A stretch of DNA of 6,079 nucleotides from UBA10107 sp964572885 (GTDB lineage Archaea > Nanobdellota > Nanobdellia > Woesearchaeales > UBA10107), in NCBI GenBank assembly GCA_964572885.1, contig CAZNFC010000044.1, forward strand, positions 1 to 6,079, given 5' to 3'. How positions within the stretch are numbered: the first letter of the stretch is position 1; each line of letters opens with the position of its first letter. The translations under genes were made by a program, and so were the position numbers. This document shows, in pieces, positions 1 through 5,109 of the stretch. Under the pieces are notes generated by a model. That model made no database searches. It saw nothing but the letters and a program-made list of their open reading frames with translations, and was not told where the DNA came from.

Positions 1-1
1 G

Positions 2-490
2 ATAACTATAGATACAAATAGCGGGGAAGTTTTCGTATCTGCAGAGCCAAGCGGACTTACGAACTCAATATCTGATGAGATTTACGCAATAAACGGAAAC
101 ACAAATCAAGTTACATTGGAGGTAATGGTTGGAGATGGGACTGTAACTTCAATCACTTACGATTCTGTCGCTAATGAAGTGATTGTCGCAGAGCCAAGCG
201 TGAATGAAATAGCAGTTATCGATGCTTCTTCAAATACTGTTGTTGAAGTCGCTACAGACAGCAACAGCATAGCATCTGTAAGTTATGATTCAGGAACAAA
301 TACAGTGATAGCTTCTTCTTCAAGCTCTGATTCTGTCGAATCAGTATCTGTGAGTTCGAGCAGCACTCCTTCAGCATCGGTTTCTGCAGGTTCCAGCACA
401 TCTTCGGATAGCGGATCTTCTTCAAGTTCTAGCGGAAGTTCATCAGGCGGAGATTCCGGTGGCGGAGTGTCAGTAGGAGGATTAGGTTAG
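2..490 (+). CDS. 3' end of a YVTN-type beta-propeller protein with a Ser/Gly-rich tail (5' partial)
   Basis: The reading frame is open from the window edge to a TAG at 488-490, so the gene starts upstream; the TTG at 116 is internal. The visible part has successive propeller-like units. These combine a strand such as ITYDSVANEVIVAEPS with a second strand such as NEIAVIDASSNTVVEVA, the pattern of YVTN/YncE-like blades (variants of IDxxTNTVV). A 13-nt direct repeat at 41-53 and 188-200 encodes the same AEPS turn in neighbouring units, which suggests blade duplication. The last 50 or so residues are almost only Ser, Gly and small residues, ending GGGVSVGGLG, with no C-terminal membrane anchor. 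Such proteins are usually extracellular or surface-attached binding modules; the ligand is unknown. The signal peptide, if any, lies outside the window. The gene is probably unrelated to the ribosomal operon, which has its own promoter. The propeller assignment is fairly secure, the cellular role is not. Confidence 0.75.
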   Translation: MTIDTNSGEVFVSAEPSGLTNSISDEIYAINGNTNQVTLEVMVGDGTVTSITYDSVANEVIVAEPSVNEIAVIDASSNTVVEVATDSNSIASVSYDSGTNTVIASSSSSDSVESVSVSSSSTPSASVSAGSSTSSDSGSSSSSSGSSSGGDSGGGVSVGGLG

Positions 491-526
491 AATTAAATCC
501 CTCTGGCCGTAAACACTATAGTAACC

Positions 527-536
527 TTTATAAATA
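527..536 (+). promoter_or_regulatory. TATA box of the ribosomal protein/RNA polymerase operon
   Basis: TTTATAAATA is a near-consensus archaeal TATA box and the best match in the 129-bp gap between the propeller gene and uS13. With the usual 25-27 bp from box centre to start site, transcription would begin near 557-560. That gives a leader of about 60 nt before the uS13 ATG at 620. The start site is inferred from spacing. Confidence 0.75.
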
Positions 537-557
537 ACCCATAAGGACAATATTCTA

Positions 558-619
558 TTAACCCGAGTCTGAAAAGGCGCAGAGGGTTCGTTAACAGCGA
601 ATTCTGGGTTTATTACGAT
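558..619 (+). promoter_or_regulatory. Structured 5' untranslated leader of the operon, without a Shine-Dalgarno
   Basis: The predicted leader opens with a hairpin. AACCC (560-564) pairs with GGGTT (584-588), and inside it TCTG (568-571) pairs with CAGA (580-583). This leaves a 3-nt GAG bulge on the 5' side and an 8-nt loop, 572-579. Downstream, 589-619 has no GGAGG or GGTGA motif before the uS13 ATG, whereas genes inside the operon have recognisable ones. A leader of this kind could be an autoregulatory site for a protein of the operon, by analogy with the bacterial S4-controlled alpha operon. That role is inference; no conserved leader motif is recognised. Confidence 0.4.
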
Positions 620-1222
620 ATGGCAGAAGAACAGAAACAGAATCAAAAGCCTCAGCAAAGACCTAATCAGCCACAGCAATATGTGGAAAAAGAAGCTGCG
701 AATTTTAGATACATTGTAAGAATTGCAAATACTGACTTAGACGGTAAAAGACAATTAATTATGGGACTTCAAAAAATAAAAGGAGTTTCTTTCATGATGG
801 CGAATGCATACTGTGCATTGGCAAATCTTAACAGCACAAGAAGAGTTGGAGATCTTCCTGAAGAGGAAGTCCAAAAATTAGATTCATTGATAAAAAATAA
901 GACTCCATTGGTTCCTAAATGGTTATTGAACAGAAGAAAAGATATAGAGACAGGAGAAGATATGCATTTAGTAGGAGCAGACTTGACATTCTCACATGAA
1001 AATGATATTAGACAATTAAAGAAAATAAAATGTTACAGGGGAATAAGGCACATACAGGGCGCTCCAGTACGTGGTCAAAGAACAAGATCCAATTTCAGGA
1101 AGAACAAAGGAAAGGTAGCATCAGTAAAGAGATCAGTTGTTGCTAAAGCAGCATCTGAAGCAAAAGCTAAAGCATCAAAAGCAGAATCAAAAGAAAAGGA
1201 TTCAGGAAAAGGTAAGAAGTAA
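620..1222 (+). CDS. rps13: 30S ribosomal protein uS13 (S13)
   Basis: uS13 sits in the head of the small subunit, contacts 16S rRNA, P-site tRNA and uL5, and helps form the intersubunit bridge. Family hallmarks are FRYIVRIANTDLDGKR (residues 29-44), the helix-two-turns-helix region (about 45-90), LLNRRKDIETGEDMHLVG (102-119) and CYRGIRHIQGAPVRGQRTRSN (138-158). At 200 residues it is about 50 longer than a typical archaeal uS13. There is an extra Gln/Pro-rich N-terminal stretch of about 26 residues and an Ala/Lys/Ser-rich basic C-terminal tail of about 30. The ATG at 620 is the only standard start in a frame open back to 545, but no SD precedes it. It is the first gene of the operon, 2 nt before uS4. 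The basic tail probably contacts rRNA; the function of the Gln-rich head is unknown. Confidence 0.97.
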   Translation: MAEEQKQNQKPQQRPNQPQQYVEKEAANFRYIVRIANTDLDGKRQLIMGLQKIKGVSFMMANAYCALANLNSTRRVGDLPEEEVQKLDSLIKNKTPLVPKWLLNRRKDIETGEDMHLVGADLTFSHENDIRQLKKIKCYRGIRHIQGAPVRGQRTRSNFRKNKGKVASVKRSVVAKAASEAKAKASKAESKEKDSGKGKK

Positions 1223-1224
1223 AA

Positions 1225-1818
1225 ATGGGAGATCCAAGAAAGCCAAGGAGCAAATACCAGGGGCCGAAAAAGCCGTGGGACAAGGAAAGATTAGATTCAG
1301 AAAGAGCAATCTTCAAGGAATATGGAGTTGCAAACAAGAAAGAACTTTACAAGATGAGGTCATTATTGAAGAAATTCTCATTGCAGGCAAAAGGATTGAT
1401 GTCATCTACAACTACTCAATCAGAACATGAAAGAAAATCATTGATAGCAAAATTGACTTCATTGGCATTGATAGGAGAGAAATCACAATTAGATGATGTT
1501 TTAGCATTACAGTTAAAGAATATATTTGAAAGAAGATTACAGACAATTGTTCTTAGAAAAGGACTTGCGAGCACACAGAAGCAGGCAAGACAGTTTATCG
1601 TTCACAAGCACATAAGAGTAGGAAACAAATCAATCACATCACCTTCATATTTAGTCTCAAAGGATGAAGAAAATGCAATAATATTCGCAGCGAAATCATC
1701 TTTAGCTAACAACGATCATCCTGAAAGACCTGAAACGATATTCAAGATGAAGGAAACTGCAAAGAAAGCAAAAGCAGCTCCTCCAAAAGTTGAAGTTGCA
1801 GAAGAGGTCAAGGCTTAA
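1225..1818 (+). CDS. rps4: 30S ribosomal protein uS4 (S4)
   Basis: uS4 is a primary binder of the 16S rRNA 5' domain and lines the mRNA entry channel. The N-terminus MGDPRKPRSKYQGPKKPW is the archaeal signature. The S4 RNA-binding domain spans roughly residues 103-150, with RRLQTIVLRKGLASTQKQAR followed by QFIVHKHIRVGNKSITSPSYLV. The length of 197 residues is slightly above the archaeal norm because of a C-terminal Ala/Lys/Val/Glu tail (about 178-197). The ATG at 1225 lies 2 nt after the uS13 stop; a weak GGT at 1211-1213 is the only SD-like motif, so translational coupling to uS13 is likely. In bacteria S4 represses the equivalent operon; whether that holds here cannot be read from the sequence. 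Its stop codon overlaps the uS11 start by 1 nt. Confidence 0.97.
   Translation: MGDPRKPRSKYQGPKKPWDKERLDSERAIFKEYGVANKKELYKMRSLLKKFSLQAKGLMSSTTTQSEHERKSLIAKLTSLALIGEKSQLDDVLALQLKNIFERRLQTIVLRKGLASTQKQARQFIVHKHIRVGNKSITSPSYLVSKDEENAIIFAAKSSLANNDHPERPETIFKMKETAKKAKAAPPKVEVAEEVKA
1804..1808 (+). promoter_or_regulatory. Shine-Dalgarno of uS11
   Basis: GAGGT inside the 3' end of the uS4 gene, 9 nt before the uS11 ATG at 1818. It supports that start and shows SD-led initiation within the operon. Confidence 0.6.
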
Positions 1819-2261
1819 TGGCAGAGCAATTAGCAGAAGTAATCGAGAGAAGACAGTCATTATCTACAGGAAGAGCTGTAAAGTGGGCAGTCGCTCATAT
1901 CTATTCAAGTTACAATAACACAATATTGCATATCACAGACATGACAGGAAGAGAGACGATCGCAAGATCATCAGGCGGACAGGTAGTAAAACAGCACAGG
2001 TTAGAATCTTCACCTACAGCAGCGATGATGGCTGCAAAGAAAGCTGCAGAAATAGCGATCGAGAAAGGAATAACAGGAATCCATGTAAGGATAAAAGCTC
2101 CAGGCGGACAAAATGGGCCTAACACTCCAGGACCGGGAGCTCAGGCAGCAGTAAGAGCATTTTCAAGAATGGGATTAAGAATAGGATTAATAGAAGAAGT
2201 GACTCCGATTCCTCATGACGGTTGCAGAAAGAAAGGAGGAAAAAGAGGTAGAAGAGTATAA
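1818..2261 (+). CDS. rps11: 30S ribosomal protein uS11 (S11)
   Basis: uS11 is a platform protein of the small subunit near the E site and mRNA exit. Family features are WAVAHIYSSYNNTILHITD (residues 23-41), TGRETIARSSGGQVVKQHR (43-61), the helix PTAAMMAAKKAAEIA (66-80) and the glycine-rich loop APGGQNGPNTPGPGAQAAVRA (94-114). The C-terminus IEEVTPIPHDGCRKKGGKRGRRV is the rRNA-binding signature. The length of 147 residues is normal for archaea. Start (ATG 1818) and uS4 stop overlap in TAATG, and an SD lies 9 nt upstream. Its own stop overlaps the rpoD start in the same way. Confidence 0.98.
   Translation: MAEQLAEVIERRQSLSTGRAVKWAVAHIYSSYNNTILHITDMTGRETIARSSGGQVVKQHRLESSPTAAMMAAKKAAEIAIEKGITGIHVRIKAPGGQNGPNTPGPGAQAAVRAFSRMGLRIGLIEEVTPIPHDGCRKKGGKRGRRV
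2245..2249 (+). promoter_or_regulatory. Shine-Dalgarno of rpoD
   Basis: GAGGT within the last codons of uS11, 11 nt before the rpoD ATG at 2261. The spacing is slightly long but the motif is clear. Confidence 0.5.
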
Positions 2262-3034
2262 TGGAAATCAAACTAATAAAAAAGGAACCGGCATATAACA
2301 GGGCAGTATTTTCAATCAAAGATTCGACTCCTGCATTTGTCAATGCAGTAAGAAGGACAATATTGGAATCAGTTCCAGTGATGGCGATCGAAGATGTCGA
2401 ATTCAAGCAGAACAGTTCTGTCATGTATGATGAGATGATTTCATTAAGATTAGGTTTAATCTCATTGAAGACAGATTTAGGTTCATACAATCTTCCAAAA
2501 GCATGCACATGCAATGGCGAAGGATGCGCTAAATGCACTGTTATATTGACTTTATCAGCAAAAGGGCCGTGCACAGTATATGCATCTGACTTGAAATCAA
2601 AAGATCCGGCAGTTGTTCCGGTCTATCCTGAGACTCCTATAATCAAGCTGCTTAAAGGACAGGAATTGGATCTTGAAGCAAAAGCACAGTTAGGGAAAGG
2701 AAGCGTCCATGCAAAGTGGGTTCCTGCATTCGTATATTACACTTATGAGCCGATAATAAAGGTGAATAATTCAAGCCCTAAATTAAATGAATTCAAGGAC
2801 AAATTCCCCCCTCAGGTATTCGAAGGCGGAAAGATAAGCGATAAGAAAATAATCGATTTAGGACTGGTTGATGCATGCGAGGGAGTATGCGACGATGTCG
2901 TAAAGATAGATTACAATGACAAGAATTTCATTTTCACAATAGAGACATTCGGACAATTATCTTTGAAAGAGATATTCAAGACTGCTTTGGAGATCCTGAA
3001 GGCAGAATCTGATGATCTCGTGAACTCGATATAA
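2261..3034 (+). CDS. rpoD: DNA-directed RNA polymerase subunit D (Rpo3)
   Basis: Archaeal counterpart of eukaryotic Rpb3/RPAC40 and of the bacterial alpha N-terminal domain. With Rpo11, Rpo10 and Rpo12 it forms the assembly platform for the large polymerase subunits. The first dimerisation segment is visible (PAFVNAVRRTILESVPVMAIEDVEF, about residues 24-48), followed by the domain start LRLGLISLKTDL. A four-cysteine zinc site follows: C82, C84, C89 and C92 (CxCx4CxxC). Residues 93-163 hold the conserved segment PETPIIKLLKGQELDLEAKAQLGKG. The C-terminal dimerisation helix is about 233-256. The extra domain 3 (about 165-215), which carries a [4Fe-4S] cluster in some archaea, keeps only C206 and C210, so a cluster is unlikely. 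The length of 257 residues is normal. It overlaps uS11 by 1 nt and ends 1 nt before eL18. Confidence 0.97.
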   Translation: MEIKLIKKEPAYNRAVFSIKDSTPAFVNAVRRTILESVPVMAIEDVEFKQNSSVMYDEMISLRLGLISLKTDLGSYNLPKACTCNGEGCAKCTVILTLSAKGPCTVYASDLKSKDPAVVPVYPETPIIKLLKGQELDLEAKAQLGKGSVHAKWVPAFVYYTYEPIIKVNNSSPKLNEFKDKFPPQVFEGGKISDKKIIDLGLVDACEGVCDDVVKIDYNDKNFIFTIETFGQLSLKEIFKTALEILKAESDDLVNSI

Positions 3035-3035
3035 A

Positions 3036-3389
3036 ATGCAAAAGACAAACAGCCATCTTACAAAACTTGCAGGAGATCTGTATAGATCAAGCTCTGAAAA
3101 CAAGGTCGGGATATGGAAGAGAATCGCAGATGATCTTATGATGCCTTCAAGAAATCAAAGGATAGTGAATGTTTTCAAATTAAGTTTAAATTCAAAAGAC
3201 GGTGATGTAATAATCGTCCCTGGAAAAGTTCTTGGTTCAGGAGATATCAGTCATAAAGTCACTGTAGCGGCTTTCAGTTTCTCAAAATCAGCTGTTGACA
3301 AGATAAAGAATGCAAAAGGAAATGTAATGACCATACATGAATTGATACAAAAGAATCCTAAAGGAAAGGATGTAAGGGTGTTCGGATGA
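3036..3389 (+). CDS. rpl18e: 50S ribosomal protein eL18 (L18e)
   Basis: eL18 is a large-subunit protein found in archaea and eukaryotes but not in bacteria, with the same fold as bacterial uL15. Recognisable segments are TNSHLTKLAGDLYRSSSENKVGIWKRIADDL (written across about residues 4-34), VNVFKLS (44-50), VIIVPGKVLGSGDISHKVTV (58-77) and AAFSFSKSAVDKI (78-90). The length of 117 residues is typical of the short archaeal form. The ATG at 3036 follows the rpoD stop by 1 nt. No convincing SD is present, so expression probably depends on coupling to rpoD. Its last codon and stop overlap uL13 by 4 nt (ATGA). Confidence 0.96.
   Translation: MQKTNSHLTKLAGDLYRSSSENKVGIWKRIADDLMMPSRNQRIVNVFKLSLNSKDGDVIIVPGKVLGSGDISHKVTVAAFSFSKSAVDKIKNAKGNVMTIHELIQKNPKGKDVRVFG
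3377..3380 (+). promoter_or_regulatory. Shine-Dalgarno of uL13
   Basis: GGTG (within GGGTG) near the end of eL18, 5 nt before the uL13 ATG at 3386. Confidence 0.5.
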
Positions 3390-3802
3390 TAATTGACGCA
3401 ACAGACCTGATTGTCGGAAGGATGGCATCTTATGTAGCTAAGAGAGCATTACAGGGAGAGAAAATAGATATAGTAAACTGCGAAAAAGCAGTCGTTTCAG
3501 GCTCAGTGGAAGATATACATGCTAAATTCAAGCAGAAAGTAAACAGAAAGACAGTCGCTAAAGGTCCTTATGTATCAAGAATGCCGGACAGATTCGTAAG
3601 AAGAATAATAAGAGGAATGCTTCCTTACAAGAAGACAAAAGGAAGCCATGCATTCGAGGGAATAATGTGTTATATCGGAGTTCCTTCAGATTTTAACGGC
3701 AAAAAGTTAGAGACGATAGATGATGCAAACATTGTTAAAAGACAGATAACAAGATTTGTAAAAGTGGAAGAAATATGCAAAGGGTTAGGTGCCAGCATAT
3801 GA
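3386..3802 (+). CDS. rpl13: 50S ribosomal protein uL13 (L13)
   Basis: uL13 is an early-binding large-subunit protein that contacts 23S rRNA. Signatures are MIIDATDLIVGRMASYVAKRAL (read across residues 1-22), VNCEKAVVSG (30-39), and the hallmark RRIIRGMLPYKKTKG (72-86) followed by the conserved HAFEGIMCYIGVP (88-100). The length of 138 residues matches archaeal homologues, which are close in size to the bacterial protein. It starts inside the eL18 stop (ATGA) and its stop overlaps the uS9 start by 4 nt in the same way. The uL13-uS9 pair is also conserved in bacteria. Confidence 0.97.
   Translation: MIIDATDLIVGRMASYVAKRALQGEKIDIVNCEKAVVSGSVEDIHAKFKQKVNRKTVAKGPYVSRMPDRFVRRIIRGMLPYKKTKGSHAFEGIMCYIGVPSDFNGKKLETIDDANIVKRQITRFVKVEEICKGLGASI
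3787..3791 (+). promoter_or_regulatory. Shine-Dalgarno that sets the uS9 start
   Basis: AGGTG lies 7 nt before the ATG at 3799. The earlier in-frame ATG at 3775 would add eight residues not expected for uS9 and has no SD, so 3799 is preferred. Confidence 0.65.
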
Positions 3803-4197
3803 GTAAACCGATACTTGTTTCAGGAAAGAGAAAGAAAGCAATCGCAAGAGCTTCACTTACTGAAGGAAAAGGAAAGATATTGATCAATAACAAGCCAATA
3901 TCAGTCATAAGCTCAGAATTTATAAGATTAAAGATACAGGAACCTTTGTTTTTTGCTCAGGATACTGCTCCAAAAGTAGATATCGATATCGATGTAAAAG
4001 GCGGTGGAGCCGTTTCACAGGCAGATGCAGTAAGATTAGCAATAGCAAGAGCATTGGCAGTTTACAATCCTAAGTTGAAAAAAACATTCCTCGATTACGA
4101 TAGGACATTATTGGTCGCTGACGTAAGACAGAGAGAATCAAGAAAACCAAACACAGGCGGAAAAGCAAGAGCTAAGACGCAGAAGTCATACAGGTGA
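3799..4197 (+). CDS. rps9: 30S ribosomal protein uS9 (S9)
   Basis: uS9 belongs to the small-subunit head; its C-terminal tail reaches the P-site tRNA anticodon. Visible features are SGKRKKAIARASLTEGKGKI (residues 8-27), the motif GGGAVSQADAVRLAIARALA (68-87), and DRTLLVADVRQRESRKP (101-117). The lysine-rich tail ends KTQKSYR, with the conserved terminal arginine that touches tRNA. From ATG 3799 it is 132 residues, the usual archaeal length. A start at 3775 would give 140 residues and overlap uL13 by 28 nt; the SD at 3787-3791 and the 4-nt ATGA overlap argue for 3799. rpoN begins 7 nt downstream. Confidence 0.96.
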   Translation: MSKPILVSGKRKKAIARASLTEGKGKILINNKPISVISSEFIRLKIQEPLFFAQDTAPKVDIDIDVKGGGAVSQADAVRLAIARALAVYNPKLKKTFLDYDRTLLVADVRQRESRKPNTGGKARAKTQKSYR

Positions 4198-4198
4198 T
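4192..4198 (+). promoter_or_regulatory. Strong Shine-Dalgarno of rpoN
   Basis: AGGTGAT spans the uS9 stop codon (TGA 4195-4197) and lies 6 nt before the ATG at 4205. It is the best SD match in the window and supports 4205 over the adjacent ATG at 4208. Confidence 0.7.
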
Positions 4199-4204
4199 GC
4201 TAAA

Positions 4205-4402
4205 ATGATGATACCAATAAGATGTTATTCGTGTGGAAAACCGGTTGCCCATTTATGGGAGGCTTTCAAGGAAAGAGCAGAGAAAGGAGAAGACAAGAAA
4301 AAAATCCTTGATGAGCTTAAATTGGACAGATATTGCTGCAGGGCACTATTCTTAGGTCATGTAGATCTTATAGATACGACAGCACAATTCAAGAAAAGTT
4401 AA
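4205..4402 (+). CDS. rpoN: DNA-directed RNA polymerase subunit N (Rpo10)
   Basis: Small zinc-binding subunit, counterpart of eukaryotic Rpb10, that binds Rpo3 and stabilises the polymerase assembly platform. The zinc site is typical: C7 and C10 in PIRCYSCGKPVAHLWE, and the adjacent pair C44-C45 in DRYCCRALFLGHVDLID. The length of 65 residues is normal. Two consecutive ATGs (4205, 4208) could serve as start; SD spacing fits the first, and most homologues begin one residue later. It is the last gene of the operon. In many archaea rpoK follows, but here the next gene is unrelated and has its own TATA box 3 nt after the rpoN stop. Confidence 0.96.
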   Translation: MMIPIRCYSCGKPVAHLWEAFKERAEKGEDKKKILDELKLDRYCCRALFLGHVDLIDTTAQFKKS

Positions 4403-4404
4403 TA

Positions 4405-4412
4405 TTTATATA
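4405..4412 (+). promoter_or_regulatory. TATA box of the 4434 gene (leaderless mRNA expected)
   Basis: TTTATATA starts just after the rpoN stop. Its centre is about 25 bp before the ATG at 4434, so transcription should start at or next to the start codon. No SD precedes that ATG, as expected for a leaderless mRNA. Confidence 0.65.
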
Positions 4413-4415
4413 TTA

Positions 4416-4433
4416 GTTTTATGTATTTCTTTT
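4416..4433 (+). terminator. T-rich stretch, possible operon terminator
   Basis: After rpoN the + strand has two T-runs (TTTT at 4417-4420 and 4430-4433) separated by further T-rich sequence. Archaeal termination often needs only U-tracts. The stretch also lies between the next gene's TATA box and its ATG, so it may be just promoter-proximal composition. Confidence 0.3.
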
Positions 4434-5075
4434 ATGCACGGATTATTTAGAAAGGCATTGCAGATCACAAAATCTGAAGAAGGAGATTTTGACACCGCGA
4501 TAAGACAATTGCGCGATATATTCGGGCCGGCATTAGTCGATTTTTCTGAGTTCAATAGAGAAGATGTGAGAAATTATCCTGCTCTTTCTTTGCAGCAAAG
4601 AAACCATTTGTTAAATTCTGTAAAGAGACTTAAGCTATCTGACGTCGTAGTACTCTGCTTCAGGCCTTTCTATGAGGAATACGAATTAGGGATGCATACT
4701 CAAAAAGCTCAAGAAACTCTTGATGAGATATCTTATAAATTCGGATTGAAAACATGGTATGAGCTGACAAAGAAGGGAAATGATAATTACCGTAAAACAG
4801 CAAGCGCAAACAATCCAAGCGCGGTTCTGTCAGATGATTTTGGAAACAGAGATCTGACTTTAGTTCTTGACGGAGGAACATTCAGCATATTATGTGACGA
4901 TGAAAATCTTGAGTTCATGATAAATTCAGGAATCAGGCAAAAAGAACTTTTGAGAGTGGAAAAGGCCTATTTATCTCTATACCAGCCAAGAATCAATGTC
5001 CCAAATATAGGTCCTCTTGGGAAATTACAACCTGTAAGAAGAACGGATTTGCCAAGATCATCCATTGATAATTGA
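4434..5075 (+). CDS. Conserved-looking protein of unknown function, 213 residues
   Basis: I do not recognise this protein. It looks soluble: no signal peptide and no membrane segment. The N-terminal half (about 1-120) appears mainly helical, with a hydrophobic strand VVVLCF at 71-76. The middle (about 130-165) reads as a beta-rich unit, DLTLVLDGGTFSILCDDENLEFMI, presented across residues 140-163. A helix (about 167-183) and a Pro/Arg-containing basic tail (184-213, with PVRR and PRSS) follow. There are only two cysteines (75 and 154) and no metal-binding cluster, Walker motif or nucleotide-binding loop that I can identify. The start at 4434 is supported by the TATA box 25 bp upstream. Codon use resembles the ribosomal genes, so recent transfer is not suggested. 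The basic tail and setting would allow an RNA- or ribosome-associated role, but that is only a guess. Confidence 0.8.
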   Translation: MHGLFRKALQITKSEEGDFDTAIRQLRDIFGPALVDFSEFNREDVRNYPALSLQQRNHLLNSVKRLKLSDVVVLCFRPFYEEYELGMHTQKAQETLDEISYKFGLKTWYELTKKGNDNYRKTASANNPSAVLSDDFGNRDLTLVLDGGTFSILCDDENLEFMINSGIRQKELLRVEKAYLSLYQPRINVPNIGPLGKLQPVRRTDLPRSSIDN

Positions 5076-5079
5076 AAGA

Positions 5080-5089
5080 TTTATTAAAT
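5080..5089 (+). promoter_or_regulatory. TATA box of the SPOUT methyltransferase gene (leaderless mRNA expected)
   Basis: TTTATTAAAT, with its centre about 26 bp before the ATG at 5110 and no SD between. It starts 5 nt after the stop of the preceding gene, so the methyltransferase probably has its own start site within the 34-bp gap. Confidence 0.6.
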
Positions 5090-5109
5090 GAAGATTTCTT
5101 TGTTAATTT

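Noticed and set aside
565..583. Kink-turn in the leader hairpin (GAG three-base bulge)
   Set aside because: A kink-turn needs tandem G-A pairs directly after the bulge; here TCTG/CAGA Watson-Crick pairs follow, so the criterion is not met.
499..586. A 7-bp inverted repeat, CCCTCTG (499-505) and CAGAGGG (580-586)
   Set aside because: The arms are 74 nt apart and straddle the TATA box, so they are not in one operon transcript; a match of this size is expected by chance in a region this long.
545..619. Frame open upstream of the uS13 ATG, which could extend the protein
   Set aside because: It holds no ATG, GTG or TTG, only ATT (557) and CTG (569). The translated residues do not resemble uS13 and the region overlaps the predicted hairpin.
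1137..1430. A + strand frame of 97 codons spanning the uS13-uS4 junction
   Set aside because: Lys/Gln-rich shadow of the correct frames of uS13 and uS4, with no family resemblance.
2119..2574. Long - strand frame opposite uS11 and rpoD with hydrophobic segments
   Set aside because: It is antisense to two certain genes, has no promoter or SD, and its hydrophobic runs come from the complement of Lys/Glu-rich coding sequence.
3775..3798. Earlier in-frame ATG for uS9 at 3775
   Set aside because: No SD and non-homologous extra residues; the ATG at 3799 has AGGTG 7 nt upstream and the usual ATGA overlap with uL13.
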